From positions 30,533 through 94,532 of the forward strand of contig JAAYEC010000030.1 in NCBI GenBank assembly GCA_012728915.1: 64,000 nt of DNA. The letters run 5' to 3'. This DNA is from Deltaproteobacteria bacterium (lineage in GTDB: Bacteria > Desulfobacterota > Syntrophia > Syntrophales > UBA2192). Every line of letters starts with the position of its first letter. Position 1 is the stretch's first letter. The position numbers and the translations under genes were made by a program. Below the pieces are notes generated by a model that searched no databases, had not been told where the DNA came from, and saw only the letters and a program-made list of their open reading frames with translations. Of this stretch, positions 35,579-44,312 are shown piece after piece.

Positions 35579-36315
35579 GCGTACCTCACCTCCACGAGGA
35601 ACAGCCCCCTGGCCGGCGCCGCCGGGCCCGCCTCCCGGCGGTCTCTCGCCGTGAGAATGCGGACGAGCCCCTCCCCGGGCGTGGCGCCCTTGCCGATGTC
35701 GACGAGGGTCCCCACGATGTTGCGCACCATGTGCCGCAGGAACCCGTCGGCCTCGATCCGGAAGACAAGCCCCCCGCCCTCGTCCCGACCGACGAACGCC
35801 TCCGTCACGGTGCGCACCCGGTCCTCGACTTCGCACTGGGCGGCGCAGAAGGAGCTGAAGTCGTGCGTGCCCAGGAGGCCCGCCGCGGCCCGGTTCATGG
35901 CGCCGACGTCGAGCGGCGTCCGCACATGCCAGCACCGGTTGCGCTCGAGAGCCGTGCGGACCGGGCTGTTGAAGATCCGGTAGTGATACACCTTGCTGCG
36001 CGCATGGAACCGGGAGTGGAATTCCCAGTCCACGTCGCTCATCGCCTTCACGACGATGTCCGCGGGCAGGAGACTGTTGACCCCGAGGTGCAGGTTGCGC
36101 AGCGGCAGAGCCGTCTCCGTCCGGAAGTTCGCCACCTGGTTCAGGGCGTGGACGCCCGTGTCGGTGCGGCTCGAGGCGACGAGCACCACCTTCGCGTTGA
36201 CGATCCCCGAGAGGGTGTCCTCCATCACCTGCTGGACGGTGGGGACGCCGGCCTGGCGCTGCCAGCCGTTGTAGGCGGTCCCGTCGTATTCGATGGTCAG
36301 CTTGATGTTCCGCAT
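35575..36315 (-). CDS. truA: tRNA pseudouridine(38-40) synthase
   Basis: A 246-residue TruA enzyme that makes pseudouridine in the anticodon stem-loop. It has LTIEYDGTAYNGWQRQ, the catalytic Asp in ASSRTDTGVHALNQVA, and the C-terminal FLRHMVRNIVGTLVDIGKG. The ATG at 36315 gives the normal start. It is coupled to rmlD downstream. Confidence 0.95.
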   Translation of the reverse strand: MRNIKLTIEYDGTAYNGWQRQAGVPTVQQVMEDTLSGIVNAKVVLVASSRTDTGVHALNQVANFRTETALPLRNLHLGVNSLLPADIVVKAMSDVDWEFHSRFHARSKVYHYRIFNSPVRTALERNRCWHVRTPLDVGAMNRAAAGLLGTHDFSSFCAAQCEVEDRVRTVTEAFVGRDEGGGLVFRIEADGFLRHMVRNIVGTLVDIGKGATPGEGLVRILTARDRREAGPAAPARGLFLVEVRYA

Positions 36316-36379
36316 AGAACTCAGTTCATGGTACAGAAAAAACCGGCTCCTGAAAATCACCGAAATGCACGGACCCGAT

Positions 36380-36411
36380 AAAAAAAGGAGCAGAAGGGGC
36401 GCTCCTGCTCC
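36380..36411 (-). terminator. Terminator of pgk
   Basis: On the minus strand GGAGCAG (36405-36411) pairs with CTGCTCC (36387-36393) and is followed by seven U residues. It lies 20 bases after the pgk stop. Confidence 0.8.
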
Positions 36412-36430
36412 CTGGCGGATTTTCACGGGA

Positions 36431-37615
36431 TCACTTGCAGGCCTTCAGGGCCTTCACGGCGGGAAGCTCCTTGCCTTCAAGCAGCACGAGGAACGCGCCG
36501 CCCCCCGTGGAGATGTAGGACATGTTGTCCCGCTCGCCGGCCTTGTCGATGGCCACGTCCGTGTCGCCGCCCCCGACGATGGAGAGGGCGTAGGAGTTGG
36601 CGACGCTGTGGGCCAGGGCCGACGTGCCCCGGCTGAAGGCATCGATCTCGAAGACACCCATGGGCCCGTTCCAGACGATGGTCTTCGCGTTGCTCAGGGC
36701 CTCCGTGAAGAGGGTGATCGTGGCCGGCCCGATGTCGAGCCCCATCCACTGCGGATTGATCTCCTGCACGGGGACGATCTTCGTCTCCGCGTCGGCTTCC
36801 CTGCTCTCGGCGATGACGCAGTCCACGGGCAGGTAGATCTTCACGCCGAGCTTCTTCGCCGTTTCGAGGACCTCCCGCGCTTTGTCGATAAGTTCGGGCT
36901 CGACGATGGACTTGCCGACCTCGACCCCCTGGGCCTTGAGGAAGGTGAAGGCCATGCCGCCGCCGATGACGATCTTGTTGACCCGGTTGATGAGGTTGGC
37001 GAGGGCTTCGAGCTTGCCCGACACCTTCGACCCCCCGACGATGGCCACGAGCGGCCGCGCAGGCTTCTCGAGGGCCTTGCTGAAGTAGGTCAGTTCCTTC
37101 TTCATCAGGAAGCCGGCGCCGCAGGTCTTGATGAACTTCGTGATCCCCACGTTGGAGGCATGGCTGCGGTGGGCGTTCCCGAAGGCGTCGTCGATGTAGA
37201 CGTCGGCAAGACCCGCCAGCTCCCCGGCGAACTCGTCGTCGTTCTTTTCCTCCCGCGGGTCGAACCGGAGGTTCTCCAGCATGACGACGTCGCCTGGCCG
37301 CATGGCCTCGACGGTCTTCCTGACGTCCGGCCCGACGACGTCCTTCGTCAGGGTGACGTTCTTCCCGAGCAGGCGCGAGAGCCTCTTGGCGACGGGGGCC
37401 AGGCTCATCTTCTCGACGACCTTGCCCTTGGGCCGGCCTAGGTGGGAGATGACGATGACCTTGGCGTTTTCGTCGAGGGCGTAGTTGATCGTGGGCAGGA
37501 CGGAACGGATTCGCGTGTCGTCGGTGATATTCTGGTTGGCGTCGAGGGGCACGTTGAAATCGAAACGGAACATCACCCGCTTTCCCTTTACATCCATTTC
37601 ATCGATATACTTCAT
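36431..37615 (-). CDS. pgk: Phosphoglycerate kinase
   Basis: A 394-residue kinase that converts 1,3-bisphosphoglycerate and ADP to 3-phosphoglycerate and ATP. It has [63 protein letters not shown] and the Gly-rich [13 protein letters not shown]. The ATG at 37615 follows GAGGTGAAAGG. A promoter and a terminator make it a single-gene unit. The next glycolytic step is catalysed by the permuted mutase at 46885. Confidence 0.97.
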   Translation of the reverse strand: MKYIDEMDVKGKRVMFRFDFNVPLDANQNITDDTRIRSVLPTINYALDENAKVIVISHLGRPKGKVVEKMSLAPVAKRLSRLLGKNVTLTKDVVGPDVRKTVEAMRPGDVVMLENLRFDPREEKNDDEFAGELAGLADVYIDDAFGNAHRSHASNVGITKFIKTCGAGFLMKKELTYFSKALEKPARPLVAIVGGSKVSGKLEALANLINRVNKIVIGGGMAFTFLKAQGVEVGKSIVEPELIDKAREVLETAKKLGVKIYLPVDCVIAESREADAETKIVPVQEINPQWMGLDIGPATITLFTEALSNAKTIVWNGPMGVFEIDAFSRGTSALAHSVANSYALSIVGGGDTDVAIDKAGERDNMSYISTGGGAFLVLLEGKELPAVKALKACK

Positions 37616-37690
37616 CCTTTCACCTCTTCGGATAGGTTCAGGGGAGGGCTTCCCGGCCATCCCCTTGATCTCGAGGCCGCAGGCATGCGT

Positions 37691-37720
37691 TTTATAGCGC
37701 AGCTGGCTTCGTTAAATCAA
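37691..37720 (-). promoter_or_regulatory. Promoter candidate for pgk
   Basis: On the minus strand TTGATT (37715-37720) and TATAAA (37691-37696) are 18 bases apart and 75 bases upstream of the pgk start. Confidence 0.5.
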
Positions 37721-37839
37721 GGAGGAATTCCTCTCTTTTGTATTGAAAAAAAACGCGGGAAATGATATCAGGCGGCGGGCTTGCAAGAGATGAAAACGTC
37801 GTTTTTTCGACCATTACAGAGACAGGGAGATAAGGAGAC

Positions 37840-39393
37840 ATGGGACTGACGGAAGACAGGATCAAGGCATTTGAGGCAAAACGCGAGAAACTGATGAAGC
37901 AGGGCGGCGAGGCGGCTATCAAGAAGCAGCACGAGTCGGGCAAGATGACCGCCCGCGAGCGCCTCCTGAAGCTCTACGACGCGGGGACGTTCCAGGAAGT
38001 GCAGCTCTTCGTAGAAAAACGCTCCACACTGTTCGGCCTCGGCGAGAAGGACATCAATGCCGACGCCGTCGTCTGCGGGTTCGGCAGCGTGAACGGCCGC
38101 ACCGTCTTCGCCGCCGCCCAGGACTTCACCAGCGCCGGCGGAAGCCTCGGCGAGATGCACGCGAAGAAGATCTGGAAGGTCATGGACATGGCCAAGGACG
38201 CCAAGAAGCCCTTCATCGCGCTGAACGACTCCGGCGGCGCCCGCATCCAGGAAGGCGTGCCCGCCCTGGAAGGCTACGGCGGGATCTTCTACCGCAACAC
38301 GATCTGCTCGGGCTACATCCCCCAGATCACGGCCATCATGGGGCCCACGGCCGGCGGCGCCGTCTACTCGCCGGCCCTGACGGACTGGGTCTTCATGGTC
38401 AAGGGGACGAGCTACATGTACATCACGGGCCCCGACGTCATCAAGGCGGTCATCGGCGAAGTGGTGACCCACGACGACCTGGGCGGCCCCATGGCCCACG
38501 CCTCGAAGAGCGGCGTGTGCCATTTCGTGGCCGAGAACGACGGGGACTGCATCGCGCAGATCCAGACCCTGCTGGGCTACCTGCCCGACAACTGCCACGA
38601 GATGCCGCCCGTGGTCCCCAGTACGGACACCGCCGACCGCGAGTGCCCCGAGCTCGACAAGATCATCCCCGACCGGGCCACCCGCGGCTACGACATGAAG
38701 AAGGTCGTGGCGGCCGTGGCCGACAACGGCGTCTTCTTCGAGCCCCATGCCAACTGGGCGAAGAACATGTTCGTCTGCTTCATCCGCGTCATGGGCCAGA
38801 CGGTAGGTGTTATCGCCAACAACCCGCAGTTCGGCGGCGGCGTGCTCGACGTGAACGCCTCGGACAAGGCCTCGCGCTTCATCCGCTTCTGCGACGCCTT
38901 CAACATCCCCCTTCTGACCTTCGCCGACGTACCCGGCTACATGCCCGGCACGCACCAGGAGTGGAACGGCATCATCAGCCACGGCGCGAAGCTGCTGCAC
39001 GCCTACTCCGAGGCCACGGTGCCCAAGTTCACCGTCGTGACCCGCAAGGACTACGGCGGGGCCTACATCGGCATGTGCAGCAAGCAACTGGGCGCCGACT
39101 ACGTGATGGCCTGGCCCTCCGCCGAGATCGCGGTCATGGGCGCCGCCGGGGCCTGCAACATCGTCTACCGCCGCGAGATCGCCTCGGCCCCGGATCCAGA
39201 GGCGAAGCGGGCCGAACTGATCGCCGCCTACGAGGAGCAGTTCAACAACCCCTACTTCGCGGCGAAGATGGGGATCATCGAAGAGGTCATCGCGCCCCGC
39301 GAGACCCGCAGGCGCATCGTGGCCCTCCTCGAGGCTTACAAGGACAAGGAGCAGACCCTCCCCGAGAAGAAGCACAACAACATCCCTCTGTAA
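37840..39393 (+). CDS. Biotin-dependent acyl-CoA carboxyltransferase (propionyl/methylmalonyl-CoA type)
   Basis: A 517-residue carboxyltransferase of the PccB/MmdA family, which moves CO2 between carboxybiotin and an acyl-CoA. It has GKMTARERLLKLYDAGTF, the oxyanion segments DSGGARIQEGV and GPTAGGAVYSPA, YITGPDVIKAV, then FADVPGYMPGTHQEWNGI and RKDYGGAYIGMCSKQLGAD. Length is right for the family. A GGAGA site precedes the ATG. No biotin carrier or carboxylase gene is next to it, so propionyl-CoA carboxylase beta, methylmalonyl-CoA decarboxylase alpha and glutaconyl-CoA types cannot be told apart with certainty. Confidence 0.9.
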   Translation: MGLTEDRIKAFEAKREKLMKQGGEAAIKKQHESGKMTARERLLKLYDAGTFQEVQLFVEKRSTLFGLGEKDINADAVVCGFGSVNGRTVFAAAQDFTSAGGSLGEMHAKKIWKVMDMAKDAKKPFIALNDSGGARIQEGVPALEGYGGIFYRNTICSGYIPQITAIMGPTAGGAVYSPALTDWVFMVKGTSYMYITGPDVIKAVIGEVVTHDDLGGPMAHASKSGVCHFVAENDGDCIAQIQTLLGYLPDNCHEMPPVVPSTDTADRECPELDKIIPDRATRGYDMKKVVAAVADNGVFFEPHANWAKNMFVCFIRVMGQTVGVIANNPQFGGGVLDVNASDKASRFIRFCDAFNIPLLTFADVPGYMPGTHQEWNGIISHGAKLLHAYSEATVPKFTVVTRKDYGGAYIGMCSKQLGADYVMAWPSAEIAVMGAAGACNIVYRREIASAPDPEAKRAELIAAYEEQFNNPYFAAKMGIIEEVIAPRETRRRIVALLEAYKDKEQTLPEKKHNNIPL

Positions 39394-39421
39394 GCCCGAC
39401 CCGCTGAAGAGGTTCAACAGG

Positions 39422-39455
39422 AACGGGGGAGCCGATGCCGGCTCCCCCGTTTTTT
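39422..39455 (+). terminator. Terminator of the carboxyltransferase gene
   Basis: A perfect 13-base-pair stem (39422-39434 with 39439-39451) with a four-base loop is followed by a U run. It lies 29 bases after the stop codon. Confidence 0.92.
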
Positions 39456-39477
39456 CTCTCCCGTCAATTCGGGCGGA

Positions 39478-39693
39478 TCAGTACCGGGCGCTCCATTTTT
39501 CCCCGGCCGGATACCACGAGGCCGTGCCGTTCGTCAGGGTCCTGGCCGACGGATTCAGGGTCGCGTTGTAGGTGCCGTTCAGGTTCTGTCTCTTCAGGAC
39601 GACCTCGGCCGTCGCCTTGTTCCAGGACTGCAGGATGATGACGTCCTGGGCCTGGGAACCGTTGCTGCGGCGGCGGAGCGTTATTCTGCTGAT
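39478..39693 (-). pseudogene. C-terminal remnant of a gene, no start codon
   Basis: A 72-codon frame without ATG, GTG or TTG near its beginning encodes a protein-like tail: VIILQSWNKATAEVV, then NLNGTYNATLNPSARTL, ending in SWYPAGEKWSARY. The amino acid make-up is that of an exported protein, unlike the Arg/Pro-rich antisense frame here. It ends at 39478, close to the carboxyltransferase terminator, and starts right at the ispF stop. It is most likely the decayed end of a lost gene. I do not recognise the family. Confidence 0.4.
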
Positions 39694-39700
39694 TCAAATC

Positions 39701-40192
39701 CTAGGCCACTTCGTCCGCCCCGGCCCTCGCCAGGGTCACAACGGCAAAGGCCGCGATGCCCTCCCCGCGGCCGATGAACCCCATCGTTTCGTTGGTCTTC
39801 GCCTTCACGTTGACCCGAGAGGGCTCCGTCCCCAGCACCTTCGCGATATTGCGCCGCATCTCCTCGATGAAGGGCGCCAGCCTGGGCTTCTCCAGGATGA
39901 CCGTGGAATCGACGTTGCTGACCGCATAGCCGCGATGAATGGCCATCTCCGCGGCACGTTTGAGGATGACGAGGCTGGAGATCCCTTTGAGTCGCGGGTC
40001 CGTGTCGGGAAAGTGCCTGCCGATGTCCCCTTCCCCGAGGGCCCCGATGATGGCATCGACGACGGCATGGACCAGGGCGTCGGCATCGGAGTGCCCCAGC
40101 AGGCCCTTTTCGTAGGTCACCTCCACGCCGCCGAGGAGCAGCCTGCGGCCCTCGGCAAAGCGGTGGCTGTCGTATCCGAATCCAATCCTCAC
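39701..40192 (-). CDS. ispF: 2-C-methyl-D-erythritol 2,4-cyclodiphosphate synthase
   Basis: A 163-residue IspF enzyme of the MEP isoprenoid pathway. It has the metal-binding GYDSHRFAEGRRLLLGG, GLLGHSDADALVHAVVDA and FPDTDPRLKG, and the C-terminal KAKTNETMGFIGRGEGIAA. It overlaps ispD by four bases. Order and coupling are standard. Confidence 0.97.
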   Translation of the reverse strand: MRIGFGYDSHRFAEGRRLLLGGVEVTYEKGLLGHSDADALVHAVVDAIIGALGEGDIGRHFPDTDPRLKGISSLVILKRAAEMAIHRGYAVSNVDSTVILEKPRLAPFIEEMRRNIAKVLGTEPSRVNVKAKTNETMGFIGRGEGIAAFAVVTLARAGADEVA

Positions 40193-40959
40193 GGTTCGAA
40201 CCTTTTCCGCATCGGCCCGCGCAGCACGGCGCTTTCCCGCCCTTCGCCGTTCGTCCGTCGCCGCTCGCCCGTCGCCTTCAATCTGAGCAGGACCTCGGCG
40301 ACGGCGAGGTCCTCCAGCGTCGTGATCTTGATGTTCCCGTAATCGCCCGGGATCATCCGGGCGGCGATCCCGAGACGCTCGACCAGCGATGTGTCGTCGG
40401 TCCCCCGGAACCCGTCACGGAACGCCTCCCGGTGGGCCCTCTCGATGATGTCGCGCCGGAAGGCCTGCGGCGTCTGGGCCAGCCAAATCACCGTCCGGTC
40501 ACAAGTTTTCACGATTCGCCCGTCGGGCGTCACCTCCTTGACCGTGTCCTTCACAGGCACCCCGAGCGCCGCGGCTCCGGTTTCCGCGGCGGCCCGGATG
40601 CAGCGTTCGACCAGCTCGGTGGAGATGAAGGGCCGCACCGCGTCGTGGATGAGGACAATGTCCGCATCCCGGGCCACGGCCTCCAGGCCGGCCCGGACGG
40701 AGTCCTGACGCTCCCTGCCCCCCGGCACGATGGCGGCCGTTTTCCTGAGACCCCAGGGCGCGAGCACCTCGTCGCGGACCGTGGACAGGTCCTGCGGTGC
40801 AACCACGACGCAGAGGCTCTCAACGCCGGGACAGGCCTCGAGAGCCTCCAGGGTGTGCACCAGGACCGGCTTGCCCGCAAGCGAGAGATACTGCTTGGAG
40901 ACCTCCCGGTTCATCCGGCTGCCCGATCCCGCGGCCGGCACGACCGCGACCGTTTTCAT
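40189..40959 (-). CDS. ispD: 2-C-methyl-D-erythritol 4-phosphate cytidylyltransferase
   Basis: A 256-residue IspD enzyme, the third step of the MEP pathway. It has the CTP-binding VVPAAGSGSRMNREVSKQYL, GGRERQDSVRAGL, IHDAVRPFIS and FRGTDDTSLVERLG. The last 25 residues (RRRTNGEGRESAVLRG region) extend beyond the usual end and carry no known motif. It is coupled to ispF. Confidence 0.96.
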   Translation of the reverse strand: MKTVAVVPAAGSGSRMNREVSKQYLSLAGKPVLVHTLEALEACPGVESLCVVVAPQDLSTVRDEVLAPWGLRKTAAIVPGGRERQDSVRAGLEAVARDADIVLIHDAVRPFISTELVERCIRAAAETGAAALGVPVKDTVKEVTPDGRIVKTCDRTVIWLAQTPQAFRRDIIERAHREAFRDGFRGTDDTSLVERLGIAARMIPGDYGNIKITTLEDLAVAEVLLRLKATGERRRTNGEGRESAVLRGPMRKRFEP

Positions 40960-41004
40960 CGGCTTTCTCCCTGTTTCCGGAACCTGTCCGTCCGGAACGC
41001 CTGA

Positions 41005-41039
41005 AGAAAGGCCCGGGACCCTTCCGGGCTCCCGGGCCT
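41005..41039 (-). terminator. Terminator of the PIN-TRAM gene
   Basis: On the minus strand AGGCCCGGGA (41030-41039) pairs perfectly with TCCCGGGCCT (41009-41018), followed by TTCTT. It lies 12 bases beyond the stop of the next gene upstream on this strand. Confidence 0.6.
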
Positions 41040-41051
41040 GCGCGACGCGGG

Positions 41052-42077
41052 TTACAACGCCTCGACGCTGTGAACCCTCTTCTCGGGAACGACGGCCTTG
41101 AGATCCGTGAAGATCATCCGCCCTGCCGTGGTCTGCAGGACGCTGGTCACCGCGACCTCGAGGGTCTCGCCCAGGTGCCGGCTGGCGTGATCGACGATGA
41201 CCATGGTGCCGTCATCGAGATAGGCGACCCCCTGCCCGGGCTCCTTGCCCTCCTTGATCACCTTGACGACCATGAGCTCTCCGGGGAGCACGACAGGTTT
41301 CAGGGCGTTGGCCAGTTCGTTGACGTTCAGGATCTTGATACCCTGCAGCTCCGCGACCTTGTTGAGGTTGAAGTCGTTGGTGATGATCTTGCCGTTCATC
41401 TTCTTCGCAAGGGCGACGAGTTTTGCGTCCACCCCCTTGATCTTCGGAAACTCGTGGTCGACGATCTCGATGTTGAGGCCCTGGTTCTTCTGCACACGGT
41501 TCAGGATGTCGAGACCCCGCCTCCCCCTGGAGCGTTTCATGGAATCCGAGGAGTCGGCGATGTGCTGGAGTTCATCCAGGACGAACCGCGGGACGATCAG
41601 GGTCCCTTCCATGAACCCCGTGTCGCAGATGTCGGCGATCCGGCCGTCGATGATGACGCTCGTGTCGAGGATGCGGTAGTCCGACCCGCCCCGGAATCCC
41701 TTGAAGGGACCGAAGGCCGGCAGCGAGATCTCCTCGCTTTTCTTCGAACCGATGACGAGACCCAGATACCCCAGGATGCTGGCCATCAGGGCATAGATGA
41801 GGAAGGCCAGTTCCTGCTGCTCCCACACGGTGACAAACCGCAGGCCGTAAGACAGCAGGATGGCAATCAGAAGCCCGATGATGGTCCCGACGACCCCCCC
41901 CAGGATGATGCGAAGCGAGAATCGCCGGATGATCTGCTCGATCTGGATGACGATGACAGCGGCAATAAAACCAAGCAAAAGACCGATAATGGATAATTGA
42001 TATGAAGCCAGATACTTCAAGGCAATAAAATATCCGCTGACCGAACAAATGCCGATGAGCAGTGAACGGATAAGCAA
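41052..42077 (-). CDS. Membrane-anchored PIN-TRAM domain protein (YacL-like)
   Basis: A 341-residue protein with four N-terminal transmembrane helices, then a PIN nuclease domain (ILDTSVIIDGRIADI, with further acids in VDAKLVALA and IITNDFNLNKVA) and a C-terminal TRAM domain (GVAYLDDGTMVIVDHASRHL). It resembles YacL of Bacillus. It probably cleaves or binds RNA near the membrane. I chose the TTG at 42077 because it has AAGGAGG at a good distance; an upstream TTG at 42122 lacks one. It lies next to ispDF and CarD, a frequent arrangement. Confidence 0.88.
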   Translation of the reverse strand: MLIRSLLIGICSVSGYFIALKYLASYQLSIIGLLLGFIAAVIVIQIEQIIRRFSLRIILGGVVGTIIGLLIAILLSYGLRFVTVWEQQELAFLIYALMASILGYLGLVIGSKKSEEISLPAFGPFKGFRGGSDYRILDTSVIIDGRIADICDTGFMEGTLIVPRFVLDELQHIADSSDSMKRSRGRRGLDILNRVQKNQGLNIEIVDHEFPKIKGVDAKLVALAKKMNGKIITNDFNLNKVAELQGIKILNVNELANALKPVVLPGELMVVKVIKEGKEPGQGVAYLDDGTMVIVDHASRHLGETLEVAVTSVLQTTAGRMIFTDLKAVVPEKRVHSVEAL

Positions 42078-42308
42078 ACGAACATCCCTCCTTTCCGATT
42101 GATTTGCGTGACTGGATTTCAAAGAACCCCGGTGGCCATATAGAAAAAAGCCCTGGAGAAAACCGTCGGCCGGGTCACGCTCCGCAACGGAGCCTGCAGG
42201 ACGAACATCCCGCTTGCCCGCTCGGGCGAAAACACCCCGCAGGCGTACCGGCCATGGCGCGTCGATTTCTCAGAGCTTTATGGGCAACGCCGCACCGACC
42301 GCCGTTCC

Positions 42309-42794
42309 TCACTGAAGCGGGAACATGGCATTGATCTCGGCCTCGACCTTTGCCTCGGCCGCGCGGCTTGCGATGGATATCTCCTTGATCAGCAGATGTT
42401 TCGCCGTGTCCATCATCTTCCTCTCGCCGAAGGACAGGTCCTTGCCGTGCTTCAGGATGAAGAGATCACGCAGGACCTTGGCGATCTCGTAGACGGAGCC
42501 CGTCTTGATCTTCTCCAGGTACTCGCGGTAACGCTTGTTCCACGCCTGTTTGTCGATCGTGACGTCACGGGCACGCAGAATCTCGTAGATCTTGGGAATT
42601 TCCTTGGATGTGATCAGCTGGCGCAGCCCGATGGCCCGGGCCGTGTCGGTGGGAATCATGATTTTCATTCCGTTGCCAAGGATCTTCATCACGTAGAACT
42701 TCTGCCAGGTCCCCATGATCTCCCGGTCTTCAATCGCCTCGATGAGACCGACTCCCTGTGCCGGGTATACGGCCAATTCTCCAATCTTGAACAT
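42309..42794 (-). CDS. CarD/CdnL-family RNA polymerase-binding regulator
   Basis: A 161-residue CarD-type protein. The N-terminal RNA polymerase-interacting domain has FKIGELAVYPAQGVGLIEAI and the C-terminal helical domain binds DNA at the upstream edge of the transcription bubble (YREYLEKIKTGSVYEIAKVL). The ATG at 42794 is preceded by GAGAGGTGG. It stabilises promoter complexes, typically at rRNA and growth genes. It precedes the PIN-TRAM gene on the same strand. Confidence 0.93.
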   Translation of the reverse strand: MFKIGELAVYPAQGVGLIEAIEDREIMGTWQKFYVMKILGNGMKIMIPTDTARAIGLRQLITSKEIPKIYEILRARDVTIDKQAWNKRYREYLEKIKTGSVYEIAKVLRDLFILKHGKDLSFGERKMMDTAKHLLIKEISIASRAAEAKVEAEINAMFPLQ

Positions 42795-43025
42795 CACCCC
42801 ATTACCACCTCTCACGGATTCCCCTCTATGGCACTCCACTAGCCGTTGGATCTTAAATGAACCCGCTTGAAAAGTCAATGGAAATTGCTTGGAAGGGCGG
42901 ACCCGGCGGGAGCCGGCCGGTCTCGGATCCGATGTTTCAGCGTGATTCCGGCTGCTTACAAAAGCGCGTGGCAACGGATCGGGCCGACGCCGGGCGGAGC
43001 AGGGCCTCCGGGGACGGGCACGGCG

Positions 43026-44180
43026 TCAGATGAAGCTCTGGCGGATGCGGTCCAGGTCGCGTTCCAGCTTGCCGGGTTCCTCCTGCTGGTAGCGCTCGAC
43101 GGCCGCCTTGAGCCTGTGATAGGTATCCCGGTCCGACAGGTCGTCCAGCGCCCTGTAGATCCCGCGCCGTCTGCCCAGGCGGAAGATCAGGCGGTCCGTC
43201 TCGGGAAGCGAGAAGTACCGGTCCACGATCCCCAGCAGTCTTTCTTTTTCTTCGGGAAGCTTCCCCTCCAGCTCTTCCAGGAGGTTCAGGATGTGGTCGC
43301 TGACGATGCGGCTTCGAATCCCGTCCAGGTTCTCGATGAACAACCTGATTTCCTTCAGGATCTCTTCATCCCCGAGGGGCTCGAACCCGCCCTCGCCCAT
43401 TGTCTCGTGCAATGCCGTTCCCCTGCGTACGGAGAGGGTCCGGAGACGGATGTGGTCCGGGTTGATCTCGTTGAGGACACGGGCCGTCTCCAGGGCATGT
43501 TCCCGCGACCAGCGCCTGCCGCCGAGCCCGGGCATGACATACTCGCACAGCGAAATGCCGGCCTCCACGATCCGTTTTCCTCCCTTGACGTGCTCCGCCG
43601 CCGTCGCCCCCTTCCGGATGAACCGGAGCACCTCGTCGCATCCCGATTCGAGACCCACGTGGATGCGGACGAGCCCTGCCTGTTGGATGCGCCGGAGGTC
43701 GTCCACCGTCTTGTGGCCGGCTGTCCGCGAGCGGCAGTAGGAGGTGACGCGTTCGATCGACGGAAACGTCTGCCGGAGGTACCGGAGCACCTCGACGAGG
43801 TCGTCCGTTTTCATGATGAGCGTGTCGGCGTCCTGGAGAAAGGCGGTCTTCCCCCCGAAGTAGAGCCACGCCGCCACGTGCCGGAAGGCATCGCCGAAGC
43901 GGTCCTCGCTGCCGAAAACACAGGATGCGACGGCGTCGTTGACCTTCCCTCCCTGTCCCAGTTTCCAGGAGAGCGCCCGGACCTCATCGGCCAGGGCGCG
44001 GACGGCATCGATGTCCTGCTTGATCTCGGCGACGGGACGCAACTCGAACCGGGTCCCCCTGTAGGTGTGGCAGAAGGCACACTTGTTCCAGGGGCAGTTC
44101 CGCGTGGGGCGGATGAGGAGGCTGCGGGCCTCGCTGGGCGGTCGTATGGGGCCCTGCTCGAAGCAGGCATGGACGGTCAT
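43026..44180 (-). CDS. Radical SAM protein of unknown substrate
   Basis: A 384-residue radical SAM enzyme. The cluster motif is C-P-W-N-K-C-A-F-C, that is C-x4-C-x2-C rather than the common C-x3-C-x2-C, at about residue 29. It is followed by YRGTRFELRPVAEIKQDI, TLIMKTDDLVEVLRYL, VGLESGCDEVLRFI and YVMPGLGG, which fit an Elp3/MiaB-like barrel. No extra cluster or B12 domain is visible. It stands alone between CarD and the NlpD-like gene, so context gives no pathway. Confidence 0.8.
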   Translation of the reverse strand: MTVHACFEQGPIRPPSEARSLLIRPTRNCPWNKCAFCHTYRGTRFELRPVAEIKQDIDAVRALADEVRALSWKLGQGGKVNDAVASCVFGSEDRFGDAFRHVAAWLYFGGKTAFLQDADTLIMKTDDLVEVLRYLRQTFPSIERVTSYCRSRTAGHKTVDDLRRIQQAGLVRIHVGLESGCDEVLRFIRKGATAAEHVKGGKRIVEAGISLCEYVMPGLGGRRWSREHALETARVLNEINPDHIRLRTLSVRRGTALHETMGEGGFEPLGDEEILKEIRLFIENLDGIRSRIVSDHILNLLEELEGKLPEEKERLLGIVDRYFSLPETDRLIFRLGRRRGIYRALDDLSDRDTYHRLKAAVERYQQEEPGKLERDLDRIRQSFI

Positions 44181-44312
44181 GGATTCGGTCTTCCTGTTTC
44201 GGGTTTTTTAAACGGACGATCGTCGGCCTTCAATATAGGCATCGCACCGCGTTCCGTCAACAGGGCCCCCGGTCCTCCCGTGAACGCCGGCCCCTGGCCC
44301 CTGTCGCCCGTT

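Noticed and set aside
37768..39417. 549-codon open frame antisense to the carboxyltransferase
   Set aside because: The plus-strand carboxyltransferase is unmistakable; the antisense frame is His/Val/Asp-rich without motifs.
39464..39697. 77-residue protein read from the minus strand
   Set aside because: The composition is Arg/Pro/Gln/Gly-rich like a shadow frame; another frame over the same bases looks protein-like and was listed as a pseudogene.
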